Source: a bacterium
Lineage (GTDB): Bacteria > Cyanobacteriota > Vampirovibrionia > Gastranaerophilales > Gastranaerophilaceae
Direction of reading: 5' to 3'
Length of the DNA: 60,196 nt
NCBI GenBank assembly: GCA_017542305.1
Contig: JAFXXK010000001.1
Span: 1 to 60,196, forward strand
The translations under genes were made by a program, and so were the position numbers. Within the stretch, counting starts at the first letter, position 1; the number at the start of each line of letters is the position of its first letter. This document shows, in pieces, positions 47,127 through 55,440 of the stretch. The notes under the pieces were generated by a model. The model had not been told where the DNA came from. It saw nothing but the letters and a program-made list of their open reading frames with translations, and ran no database searches.

Positions 47127-47924
47127 TTAAAATTTGACTTTTAATTTTGCTCCGACAAAATCATCTGAATTTGAGTTAAAGCCTTTTGTTGCATCTATTC
47201 CGACCGAGAGATTAGGATTAATATGATATTCAACTCCCGCATTTGCGCCTGCGACAAAGGATTGTTTATTATATTGTTTTTTTTCTGAGGAGCTTTCTGA
47301 AAAGTCTTCTATTTTTTGCCCTGTAGCATATGTTAAGTCAACACCGTCAAGGGTTTCCGTGACATAAGTTACATCGGTGCATTTTCTGCCGCTAATGGCT
47401 AAAGCCATAGCTTCAGAACCTTGATTAGCATATTTTTGACCTGCACTTACACCGGCACTAAAGGTGAATTTTTTATTCGGACTGTATGCCGCACCTAAAG
47501 AACCGTATGCTACGGTTTGTCCGGAGCCTGAAGTTTTGGTATATGTCTGACTTTGGAGTCCGTAAAATTCGCCTTCAGTTCTTAAATTGTTATCGTTGCA
47601 TATTTCCCAACTGCTATCCTCCGCATAACCGCCAACTTCGTATTGATCAATTTCCGTTACCGATTTTACGGGGAATGATGAGCGTGTTACTCCTGCTGCT
47701 GCACTAAATGTCAGGTCTGGTGAAGCATTATAAGATACGCCTATCTGTCCGTTGTATTGGCGGATACCACTTCCTGCGCCAAAACTTATGCTCGGATCAA
47801 TGCTGAATTTTTGTCCTATAGGTATTGAAATCCCTGCGCTTACTCCTGCTAAATTGTAGTGTGCCCCGTCAAGCCTTTGATGTGATGCCCCAACTGCGGC
47901 ATTAAATGTAACATTGTCCCCCAT
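47127..47924 (-). CDS. Beta-barrel-like protein without signal peptide, 265 aa
   Basis: The sequence is a series of amphipathic strands rich in Gly, Ala, Ser and aromatic residues (NLAGVSAGISIPIGQKFSID, SLGAAYSPNKKFTFSAGVSA, SVGIDATKGFNSN) and ends KLKVKF, with a terminal Phe as in outer-membrane barrels. However, it starts MGDNVTFNAAVGASHQRLDG without a signal peptide, and no in-frame extension encodes one. So it is either exported by another route or an internal beta-solenoid-like protein. RBS AAAGGAG supports this start. Confidence 0.6.
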   Translation of the reverse strand: MGDNVTFNAAVGASHQRLDGAHYNLAGVSAGISIPIGQKFSIDPSISFGAGSGIRQYNGQIGVSYNASPDLTFSAAAGVTRSSFPVKSVTEIDQYEVGGYAEDSSWEICNDNNLRTEGEFYGLQSQTYTKTSGSGQTVAYGSLGAAYSPNKKFTFSAGVSAGQKYANQGSEAMALAISGRKCTDVTYVTETLDGVDLTYATGQKIEDFSESSSEKKQYNKQSFVAGANAGVEYHINPNLSVGIDATKGFNSNSDDFVGAKLKVKF

Positions 47925-48120
47925 GGTAAATTCTCCTTTTTAAAAAATAAATATCCCTTATATTTATATAAAAGAAATTTTGTCAGTGAAAATTGCTTTT
48001 GTTTTAATAAACGTTAACATATCGAATATATTAAAACATTATAAAAAGATTAATTTTTATCGGTTTTGCCTAAATTCATATTATGATATAAATAGATAAA
48101 ATTTGTTATAAAGGATAACT

Positions 48121-49170
48121 ATGGAATACAAAGATTACTATGACATATTAGGTGTAAAACGAGATGCGAGCGATGCTGAAATTAAATCGGCATATCGTAA
48201 GTTAGCTCGAAAATTTCACCCTGACGTAAATAAAACCAAAGAAGCCGAAGCAAAGTTTAAAGATATAAATGAAGCTTATGAGGTTCTCGGCGATAAAAAT
48301 AAACGTCAAAGATATGACAGTCTTGGTGCAAATTGGCAGGGCGGTCAGAGTTATACTCCTCCTCCGGGATTTGAAAACTTCGGTTTTGGCGGTAATGGCG
48401 GAACTTACGAGTTTAACTTTGGCGGTCAGAATATGGGCGGTTTTTCCGATTTCTTCAGCTCATTGTTTGGTGATATGATGGGCGGCTCTGCTCAGGGTAA
48501 TATGGGCGGAATGAATTTCGGCGGATTTGATTTTGGTTCAATGGGCGGAGCGCAGCAACAGAGAGCTTCTTCCCGCAGCCGCAGAAAAACACAACCGCAG
48601 CAGCCTGCTCAGGATTTGGATATAACCAAAACCTTAAACATAACGGCGCAGGATGTCTTTAATCAAAAACCTGTCAGCGTAAGTTTTTCCGATATGGAAA
48701 AATGCACCCAATGCCCTCCGGGCGGTGGCTATTGTTCTGCATGCGGCGGTACAGGTATCAGACGTACTTCTAAAAATCTGAAAGTAAAAATTCCGCCTGA
48801 AGTCAAAGAAGGTCAGAAAATTCGTATAAAAGGCGAAGGTAATGTTGATCAATACGGGCAAAAAGGCGATTTATATCTGGTTATAAAATATTCAGACAAC
48901 GAATATGATGTTGACGGTACGGATTTAACCAAAGATGTTGAAATTACCCCGCCGGAAGCTGTTTTAGGCTGCAAAAAAGAAATAAAAACTCTGCATGGTT
49001 CTATAGGGATAAAAATTCCGCCTATGACATCAACGGGTAAAATGTTAAGATTAAAAAATCTCGGTTTGCCTAAAAAATCAGGCGGATACGGAAACCTTAA
49101 TGCAAGGGTAAAAATCGTACTCCCCGACAAGTTATCGGATAAACAGATTGAATTATACAAACAAATGTAA
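48121..49170 (+). CDS. DnaJ/CbpA-family co-chaperone with reduced cysteine-rich region
   Basis: 349 aa. J-domain at 4-69 with the HPD motif at 33-35 ([10 protein letters not shown]). A long Gly/Phe/Met-rich linker (about 75-165). Then two C-terminal substrate domains, [19 protein letters not shown] and [20 protein letters not shown]. Between them is a single short cysteine cluster, [18 protein letters not shown], that keeps four Cys (one zinc site) rather than the eight of DnaJ; CbpA has none. It stimulates DnaK. Whether it replaces the main DnaJ cannot be told here. RBS AAAGGATA. Confidence 0.9.
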   Translation: MEYKDYYDILGVKRDASDAEIKSAYRKLARKFHPDVNKTKEAEAKFKDINEAYEVLGDKNKRQRYDSLGANWQGGQSYTPPPGFENFGFGGNGGTYEFNFGGQNMGGFSDFFSSLFGDMMGGSAQGNMGGMNFGGFDFGSMGGAQQQRASSRSRRKTQPQQPAQDLDITKTLNITAQDVFNQKPVSVSFSDMEKCTQCPPGGGYCSACGGTGIRRTSKNLKVKIPPEVKEGQKIRIKGEGNVDQYGQKGDLYLVIKYSDNEYDVDGTDLTKDVEITPPEAVLGCKKEIKTLHGSIGIKIPPMTSTGKMLRLKNLGLPKKSGGYGNLNARVKIVLPDKLSDKQIELYKQM

Positions 49171-49201
49171 AGTAAGAAAAATTCACTTTTAATGATAACT
49201 A

Positions 49202-49230
49202 TTGACAAACCTTAGTAAAGCTACGACAAT
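49202..49230 (+). promoter_or_regulatory. Promoter of the gcv operon
   Basis: Consensus -35 TTGACA (49202-49207), 17-bp spacer, -10 GACAAT (49225-49230), 24 bp before the gcvT start. The short leader leaves no room for a glycine riboswitch. Confidence 0.65.
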
Positions 49231-49254
49231 AGAATTAGATTAGGGGGAAATATC

Positions 49255-50358
49255 ATGGTGAAGGAAACTTTTTTACATGACAAGCATGTTGCACTGGGCG
49301 CAAAAATGGTTGATTTTGCGGGTTGGCATATGCCTGTTCAATATACAACTATTGTTGAAGAACATAATACGGTAAGAAACGCCGTAGGGTTGTTTGATGT
49401 TTCCCATATGGGTGAAGTTTTCGTTTCAGGAAAAGATTCTCTGGATTTTTTGCAGAAAATCGTACCTCAGGATATATCAAAACTTCCTTATGAAAAAGCT
49501 GTTTATTGTCAATTGCCGAATAAAAACGGCGGACTGATTGATGATTTAATTATTTATAAATTAGGTATAAATTATTATATGATTATCTGTAACGCCTCCA
49601 GAATTGATGAGGACGTTAATTGGATGTCATTAAACAGCAGAGGTTATGATGTAAAAATTGATAATCAGTCCCATAATTATTCATTGCTTGCCGTTCAGGG
49701 TCCGAAAGCGGATGAATTGCTGAGAACAATGGGGCTTGATACGGAACAGGATTCCTTCACAATAAAAACGTCGTCTATTCTCGGTCATAAAATGCTTGTT
49801 TCAAGAACAGGATATACCGGTGAGGATGGTTATGAACTGCTTGTGGAAAATAATTTTGCCGAAGAATTATGGGATAAAATTTTGGAATATGGCAAACCGT
49901 TTGGAATTAAGCCTATCGGACTCGGAGCAAGAGATACTTTAAGACTTGAAGCGGCATTACATCTTTACGGAAATGATTTGGATGAAGAAACTACTCCTGT
50001 TGAGGCAGGTTTGAGCTGGTCATTACCAAAGGATAAAAAAGAAGATTACAACGGCAAGTCCGTTATAACAAATCAGCTTGTTAACGGCGGCAAAAAGAAA
50101 CTTATCGGAATAAAAATGCTTGATAAAAATATAGCCCGTCACGGTTATGATGTGTATTATAATGGTGAAAAGGTCGGTATTGTTACAAGCGGATGTATTT
50201 CTCCCGTTTTGGGTTGCAATATTGCATTAGCTTATGTTAAAAATATAAGTGAAATTTGTAACGGAGCAACTGTTCAGGTTATGATAAGAGAAAAGTTACA
50301 TGATGCGGAAGTTGTTAAAAAACCGTTTATTGAAAAAAGAAACAGAATTAGAAAGTAG
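49255..50358 (+). CDS. gcvT: Aminomethyltransferase (glycine cleavage T protein)
   Basis: 367 aa, full length. Contains MVDFAGWHMPVQYTTIVEEH, VGLFDVSHMGEVFVSGKDSL with the catalytic-domain Asp near residue 100, GYTGEDGYELLV and LGARDTLRLEAALHLYGNDL. It transfers the aminomethyl carbon from lipoyl-H protein to tetrahydrofolate, releasing NH3. First gene of gcvT-gcvH-gcvPA. RBS GGGGGAAA. Confidence 0.97.
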   Translation: MVKETFLHDKHVALGAKMVDFAGWHMPVQYTTIVEEHNTVRNAVGLFDVSHMGEVFVSGKDSLDFLQKIVPQDISKLPYEKAVYCQLPNKNGGLIDDLIIYKLGINYYMIICNASRIDEDVNWMSLNSRGYDVKIDNQSHNYSLLAVQGPKADELLRTMGLDTEQDSFTIKTSSILGHKMLVSRTGYTGEDGYELLVENNFAEELWDKILEYGKPFGIKPIGLGARDTLRLEAALHLYGNDLDEETTPVEAGLSWSLPKDKKEDYNGKSVITNQLVNGGKKKLIGIKMLDKNIARHGYDVYYNGEKVGIVTSGCISPVLGCNIALAYVKNISEICNGATVQVMIREKLHDAEVVKKPFIEKRNRIRK

Positions 50359-50376
50359 TTATATAAGGAGATATGA

Positions 50377-50760
50377 ATGAGTATTACAGAAAGAATTTTA
50401 TGCACAAAAACCCACGAATACCTTTTGAAAAATGATGACGATACTTATACAATAGGGTTGACGGATTATGCAGTGGAACAACTCGGGGATATAGTATTTT
50501 TGGAATTACCGGAAGTCGGTACAAATTATTCAAAGGGTGATTCCTTTGCAGCTATTGAATCTGTAAAAGCGGCTTCTGAAATATATATGCCGATTAGTGG
50601 TGAAATTATTGATGTTAATACGGCTCTTGTTGAAGCTCCTGAAACATTGAATGAAGATGTTTATGAAAACGGCTGGCTTGTTAAAATTAAGGCAACAGGC
50701 GATATGGCTGAACAGGATGATTTATTGGAATACGAAGATTATAAAGAAGAAGTGCATTAA
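50377..50760 (+). CDS. gcvH: Glycine cleavage system H protein
   Basis: 127 aa. Contains TIGLTDYAVEQLGDIVFLEL and the lipoyl site AAIESVKAASEIYMP with Lys64. It shuttles the aminomethyl group between P, T and L proteins. Lipoylation needs LipA, encoded at 19504-20349. It overlaps gcvPA by one base. Confidence 0.97.
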   Translation: MSITERILCTKTHEYLLKNDDDTYTIGLTDYAVEQLGDIVFLELPEVGTNYSKGDSFAAIESVKAASEIYMPISGEIIDVNTALVEAPETLNEDVYENGWLVKIKATGDMAEQDDLLEYEDYKEEVH

Positions 50761-52007
50761 TGAAAAATTTTTTAGTACATAGCGAAGATGTAAAAGCCGA
50801 AATGTGCTCGGCTACAGGTATCAATAGTGTTAAGGATTTGTTTAAACAAATTCCGGAAGCTGCCCGTATGTCGGGATTAAGTTTAGGTGATGCCAAAAGT
50901 GAACTTGAGGTTCAGAGAATTATAAAGCAAATGGCAAAAATTAACCGAACCGATGTTATTGATTTTAAAGGCGGCGGGGTTTATAACAAATTCGTTCCGG
51001 CATGTATCGCTCAAATTGCCCAGCGTTGGGAATTTTTGACCGCATATACTCCATATCAGGCAGAAATTGCTCAGGGTACATTACAGATTATGTACGAATT
51101 TCAGACTATGATGTCACGTTTAACAGGCATGGATATAGCCAATGCCACTATGTATGACGGGGCAACGGCATGTGCTGAAGCTTTATTAATGGCTGTAAGA
51201 ATTTCCAAGAAAAATAAAGTTCTGGTCAGCAGAAAAATTAACCCTGAATATTTGGATGTTATAAAAACTTATATGTGGGCAAGTGATATTTCTGTTGATT
51301 TATTTGATGAAATTCCTGCTCAGGCATCGGAATATGCTTGTATTTTGGTACAGACTCCCGATTATTACGGAGAAATAGCAGATTTAAAACCGGTTGAAGG
51401 AACTATGCTTGTTGTATGTACTGACTTGTCCACATTATCAATACTGAAACCTCCTGCTCAATATGGTGCAGATATTGTAGTGGCTGATATTCAGTCATTG
51501 GGTATCCCGATGAGTTTTGGAGGTCCGCATGCGGGTGTTATAGCGTGCCGTGAAAAATACATGCGCCAGATGCCGGGAAGGTTGGCAGGCAGAACTGTTG
51601 ATAAAGATGGTAATCAGGCTTTTACTCTGACGATTCAAACCCGTGAACAGCATATTAAAAGAGAAAAGGCTACGAGTAATATATGTTCTAATCAGGCATT
51701 AATGGGCTTATGGGTTACTGTTTATTTATCCGTAATGGGTGAAAAAGGTTTCCGTCAGGCAGGGTATTTATCTTCAAAGAATGCTCATGTCCTTGCTGAG
51801 AAATTATCTGAAAAAGGTTATAAGATTAAGAATAAAAATTTCTTCAACGAATTTGTAGTTGAATGTAATGATGCGGATTTGGTTTTGAAGAAACTTGATT
51901 CGGTCAATATTTCAGGTGGTATAAAGCTTGATGATAACCATATTCTGGTTGCTGTTACCGAAATGATTTCCGATGAGGATATCGATTTATACATTTCGGT
52001 TTTATAA
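50760..52007 (+). CDS. gcvPA: Glycine dehydrogenase (decarboxylating) subunit 1
   Basis: 415 aa, about 30 residues shorter than usual. Contains RTDVIDFKGGGVYNKFVPAC, YTPYQAEIAQGTLQIMYEFQ, YDGATACAEALLMAVRI and SFGGPHAGVIACREKYMRQM, then PGRLAGRTVD. GcvPA is the non-PLP half of the split P protein and needs GcvPB for activity. The gcvPB gene, normally next, is not present: a small unknown gene and rsmH follow. GcvPB must be encoded elsewhere for the system to work. Confidence 0.95.
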   Translation: MKNFLVHSEDVKAEMCSATGINSVKDLFKQIPEAARMSGLSLGDAKSELEVQRIIKQMAKINRTDVIDFKGGGVYNKFVPACIAQIAQRWEFLTAYTPYQAEIAQGTLQIMYEFQTMMSRLTGMDIANATMYDGATACAEALLMAVRISKKNKVLVSRKINPEYLDVIKTYMWASDISVDLFDEIPAQASEYACILVQTPDYYGEIADLKPVEGTMLVVCTDLSTLSILKPPAQYGADIVVADIQSLGIPMSFGGPHAGVIACREKYMRQMPGRLAGRTVDKDGNQAFTLTIQTREQHIKREKATSNICSNQALMGLWVTVYLSVMGEKGFRQAGYLSSKNAHVLAEKLSEKGYKIKNKNFFNEFVVECNDADLVLKKLDSVNISGGIKLDDNHILVAVTEMISDEDIDLYISVL

Positions 52008-52010
52008 TAG

Positions 52011-52038
52011 TTTACAAAACTTTACAAACAGGTATATT
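52011..52038 (+). promoter_or_regulatory. Promoter for the 74-aa gene
   Basis: -35 TTTACA (52011-52016), 16-bp spacer, -10 TATATT (52033-52038), about 60 bp before the start at 52101. Confidence 0.5.
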
Positions 52039-52100
52039 CTTTTAAAGTTTTGCTGTATTTTGCCGTAATCATTATCACAGTCAAAAAAAGGAGTATATTT

Positions 52101-52325
52101 ATGAGCACAGAATTTGATTTTATTGACCTGTACTACTTGAATGATGCAGCTGATGTTGCACCTGTCAATAGCGAAATTTCATTGGCAGGGGATATTGCGG
52201 CAATGAAATCAGCACATGATGTAATTGAGATAAGTGATATGTCTGAAACAAAAATAGCATACACTTATGCTAAATTCTTCGAAGTTCTTGATGAACAGGG
52301 ACTTGAAGGTCTTGTAAATTCATAA
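52101..52325 (+). CDS. Small acidic hypothetical protein, 74 aa
   Basis: I start it at the ATG at 52101, preceded by the strong RBS AAAAAGGAG; a longer frame at 52050 has none. The product is acidic (many Asp and Glu), with DIAAMKSAHDVIEISDMSET and a short C-terminal helix. No membrane segment. Unknown function. It lies between gcvPA and rsmH and may be transcribed with rsmH. Confidence 0.5.
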   Translation: MSTEFDFIDLYYLNDAADVAPVNSEISLAGDIAAMKSAHDVIEISDMSETKIAYTYAKFFEVLDEQGLEGLVNS

Positions 52326-52374
52326 ATCGAATTTAAGATTTTCAAAACAAGCCATAGTATGGTACAATTCTTCT

Positions 52375-53307
52375 ATGGAAGAATTTAACCATTATACAGT
52401 AATGAAAAATGAAGCCGTCGATGCATTAAATTGCAGAGACGGCCTTATTTATGTTGACTGTACTCTGGGAGGCGGCGGTCACAGCGGTTTGATACTTGAA
52501 AGAATACAGCCGAATGGCAGGTTAATTTCTTTCGATATTGATGATGATGCTATTAGAGCGTCGAGGGAACGTTTAAAAGATTACAAAAACTTAACAATTG
52601 TAAAAGATTCCTATACAAATATTAAGAAAGTTTTACAAAATTTGGGTATTGAAAAAATTACCGGAGGGGTTTTGTTTGACCTTGGAGCCTCTTATCATCA
52701 GCTGACTAAGGGAGAACGCGGTTTTTCGTTTTTAAAGGATGCACCATTAGATATGCGGTTCAATCAGGATGCGGAATTTTCTGCTTATGACGTCGTAAAT
52801 ACATACAGTGAGGACGATTTGGTCAGAATTTTTTCCGAATACGGCGAGGAACATTTCTCAAAAAGAATTGCAAAAAAAATAGTTGAGGAGAGAAAATTAA
52901 AAAAAATTTGTACAACTTTAGAACTTTCTGAAATAATTTTGTCTGCCGTACCAAAGGTGAAATCACCTATACATCCTGCTACAAGAGTATTTCAGGCTAT
53001 CAGAATCGAAGTTAATCAAGAGTTAACAAATGTAAAAAATACATTGAATGATGTGTTGGATTTGTTGGATGTTGGTGCTATAATAAGTGTAATAAGTTTT
53101 CACTCTTTGGAGGACAGGATAGTGAAACACTTATTCAAGTACTACTCGGCAAGGTGCCATTGCGAAAAGAATCAGATGATTTGCAATTGCCCGCCGCCAA
53201 AGTTAGAACTTGTAAATAAGAAACCGGTGATGGCATCGGAAGGGGAAATAAGGGAAAATCCGCCGTCACGCAGTGCAAAGTTGAGAGTTGCCAGATGTAT
53301 TAATTGA
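52375..53307 (+). CDS. rsmH: 16S rRNA (cytosine(1402)-N(4))-methyltransferase
   Basis: 310 aa. SAM-binding VDCTLGGGGHSGLILERI (about 31-48), GVLFDLGASYHQLTKGERGF, DAPLDMRFNQ, and the C-terminal CHCEKNQMICNCPPPKLELV and PPSRSAKLRVA. It methylates C1402 in the P site. It is followed by an ftsL-like gene as in dcw clusters, but mraZ and the mur/fts genes are missing on both sides. Confidence 0.96.
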   Translation: MEEFNHYTVMKNEAVDALNCRDGLIYVDCTLGGGGHSGLILERIQPNGRLISFDIDDDAIRASRERLKDYKNLTIVKDSYTNIKKVLQNLGIEKITGGVLFDLGASYHQLTKGERGFSFLKDAPLDMRFNQDAEFSAYDVVNTYSEDDLVRIFSEYGEEHFSKRIAKKIVEERKLKKICTTLELSEIILSAVPKVKSPIHPATRVFQAIRIEVNQELTNVKNTLNDVLDLLDVGAIISVISFHSLEDRIVKHLFKYYSARCHCEKNQMICNCPPPKLELVNKKPVMASEGEIRENPPSRSAKLRVARCIN

Positions 53308-53353
53308 GCATGACTTACATCGGGCAGTAGAAAAGATAATTGGGGAATAAAAG

Positions 53354-53815
53354 TTGGTAAATACTGCTAGAGCAAAAGTAAAAGAAGATTATAATGCATA
53401 TCAGGAGCAGAGCTATGCACAAAATCCTATAGCTCAGTCTCAGGTTATTGAAGGATATTTTTATAAAGAAAATGTCATTAAAGAATTGGCTATCAGAAAA
53501 GTTAACATGACATTATGTTCGCTTTTGGCTGTTTTTGTTTTTGGCGCATTCATCAGCTATTATTTTTCTATGTCAAATGAGATTACTTTAAACACGTTAT
53601 CCCGTCAGGTTACATCTTTGAATGATGAAAATTCAGAGTTGCAGAATCAGCTGGATAAACTTAAATCATTTAATAATGTTGACAGTATAATGGAGCAGAA
53701 TAATCTTTTGCAAAAAGCTGCTCAGGTCATTGAAGTTCCGCATGTTGCTTCTACTGTTACTGTTTCCCGTAAAAAATACGGTTCTTCATCTGTTGATTGG
53801 TCAATAGGTTATTAA
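53354..53815 (+). CDS. FtsL-like divisome protein, 153 aa
   Basis: A bitopic membrane protein: a cytoplasmic N-terminal part (1-50), one membrane segment (about 52-70, TLCSLLAVFVFGAFISYYF), then a heptad coiled coil (LNTLSRQVTSLNDENSELQN then QLDKLKSFNNVDSIMEQNN) outside. Size, topology and the position straight after rsmH fit FtsL/FtsB-like divisome proteins; sequence identity in this family is always low. The start is a TTG with GGGGAA upstream. The C-terminal VSRKKYGSSSVDW is unremarkable. Confidence 0.65.
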   Translation: MVNTARAKVKEDYNAYQEQSYAQNPIAQSQVIEGYFYKENVIKELAIRKVNMTLCSLLAVFVFGAFISYYFSMSNEITLNTLSRQVTSLNDENSELQNQLDKLKSFNNVDSIMEQNNLLQKAAQVIEVPHVASTVTVSRKKYGSSSVDWSIGY

Positions 53816-53931
53816 TTTGTAACTGTTTTGCAGATTTTTGCGTTTTGTATTACTGTTTGATATGCAAAATTGCAGATTAATTTGGAATACTTTTTTTGAT
53901 TGATTTTTTTAGTATTTAGATTGATTTTTGT

Positions 53932-53960
53932 TTGAAAAATTGTGCGTCATGGTGTATAAT
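53932..53960 (+). promoter_or_regulatory. Promoter of the symporter gene
   Basis: -35 TTGAAA (53932-53937), 17-bp spacer, consensus -10 TATAAT (53955-53960), 45 bp before the start codon at 54005. Confidence 0.75.
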
Positions 53961-54004
53961 AATCGGGTTATCAGACTATTTATAAACGAAGAGGATATAA
54001 AGAT

Positions 54005-55336
54005 ATGAAAGATTCAAAGATTCAAATGCAGATACTTATTGCAATCGGATTAGGGCTAAAACGTAATTGGCCGATATTTTTCGGTATTATTGCCGGTATA
54101 TTTGTCGGTATATTTTTACATGCTCACCCGTCAAATTCTGTTTCAAATCTTTTAACTTTTATTGGTCAAATATTTATAAGATTAATTCAAATGATTGTAA
54201 TTCCGCTTGTTGTTTCTGCAATTATAATCGGTATTACAAGTATCGGTGATAACAAACAGCTCGGTAAATTCGGTACAAAGATGATTTTGTATTACGGTAT
54301 TATTACAACCGCTGCCGTTTCAATCGGTGCAGCTTTGGCATTAATATTTAAACCCGGTATGGGTGCAGCTCATTATATTGCAGCAAATACCGCAAGTGAA
54401 GTTCAGGCTTCCGTTGCGACGGCAATGAGTCAACAGCAGGGACATTTGTTACATATGTTTCTTGACTTTATCCCGAGCAACCCGTTACAGGCCCTTGCAA
54501 GCGGTAATATGATTGCAATTATTGTATTTGTATTGATTTTTGCTATAGCTTTGGCAAAAGTCGGAGATGTAAACAGACCTATTGTTTCATTCTTTGAATC
54601 CGTATTTGCGGCAACAATGAAAATTACAGACTGGATTATGTTTCTTGCTGCTCCCGGTATTTTTGCGTTAACCGCTTCTGCAGTTTCAAGTTTTGGTACC
54701 GCAATTTTTGCAAGTATTGGTAAATATTTGATGGTTTTGGCTATCGGATTTTTCATTCAGATGTTTGTTGTTTATCCTATATTCCTTAAATGTTTTTCAA
54801 AAGTTTCAATATGGATGTTATATTCTGCAGTGGCAGAAGCTTTGATGGTTGCATTCGGAACGGCAAGTTCATCTGCAACATTACCTTTGACTATTGCATG
54901 CTGCGAAAAACGCGGAATTTCTCATAAAATCTCAAGTTTCGTATTGCCTTTGGGTGCGACGTTGAATATGGACGGTACTGCATTATTACAGGTAGTTGCG
55001 GTAATATTCCTTGCTCAGGCTTACGGTGTACCGCTTGATGCATTCCTGTTAGTTCAGATAGCATTACTTGCAATGATTGCATCAAGTACAAGTGCGGGTA
55101 TTTCCGGTGCAGGTTTGATTACTATTGCATTAATTCTCAACGGCATGGGCTTGAGTCCTGAACAACTTGTTGCAGGGTTCGCATTCTTATTCACTATCGA
55201 AAGGGTAACGGATATGATGAGAACGTTAGTAAATGTTGCTTCGGATGCCGTTGTTGTTGCGGCTATAGCTGATAACGAAAATGAAATAAATTATGATTTA
55301 TTTAATAACCCTGAAGCTTATGAAGAAATAGCATAA
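54005..55336 (+). CDS. Dicarboxylate/amino acid:cation symporter (DAACS family)
   Basis: 443 aa, GltP/DctA type. The family motifs are TASSSATLPLT (SSSAT in HP1, about 285-295), LPLGATLNMDGTALLQ (NMDGT in TM7) and SSTSAGISGAGLITI (HP2), followed by RVTDMMRTLVNVASDAVVVA, where the Arg-Thr-x-x-Asn-Val part binds substrate. It imports C4-dicarboxylates or acidic/neutral amino acids with Na+ or H+. Monocistronic with its own promoter and a long terminator. Confidence 0.95.
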   Translation: MKDSKIQMQILIAIGLGLKRNWPIFFGIIAGIFVGIFLHAHPSNSVSNLLTFIGQIFIRLIQMIVIPLVVSAIIIGITSIGDNKQLGKFGTKMILYYGIITTAAVSIGAALALIFKPGMGAAHYIAANTASEVQASVATAMSQQQGHLLHMFLDFIPSNPLQALASGNMIAIIVFVLIFAIALAKVGDVNRPIVSFFESVFAATMKITDWIMFLAAPGIFALTASAVSSFGTAIFASIGKYLMVLAIGFFIQMFVVYPIFLKCFSKVSIWMLYSAVAEALMVAFGTASSSATLPLTIACCEKRGISHKISSFVLPLGATLNMDGTALLQVVAVIFLAQAYGVPLDAFLLVQIALLAMIASSTSAGISGAGLITIALILNGMGLSPEQLVAGFAFLFTIERVTDMMRTLVNVASDAVVVAAIADNENEINYDLFNNPEAYEEIA

Positions 55337-55356
55337 ATTTTATATTATAAGTTTAG

Positions 55357-55388
55357 ACGGAAACTCCCTGATATCAGGGAGTTTCCGT
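55357..55388 (+). terminator. Terminator: 32-bp perfect palindrome
   Basis: ACGGAAACTCCCTGAT and its exact reverse complement, adjacent, followed by TTTTAAT. Unusually long (up to 14-16 bp stem) terminator after the symporter gene. Confidence 0.85.
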
Positions 55389-55440
55389 TTTAATAATTCT
55401 TAATAATCGCTAAAGAAATAATATAAAAAATCCGTTAAAC

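Noticed and set aside
49171-49254. Glycine riboswitch before gcvT
   Set aside because: The promoter leaves only about 18-24 nt of leader, too short for the aptamer.
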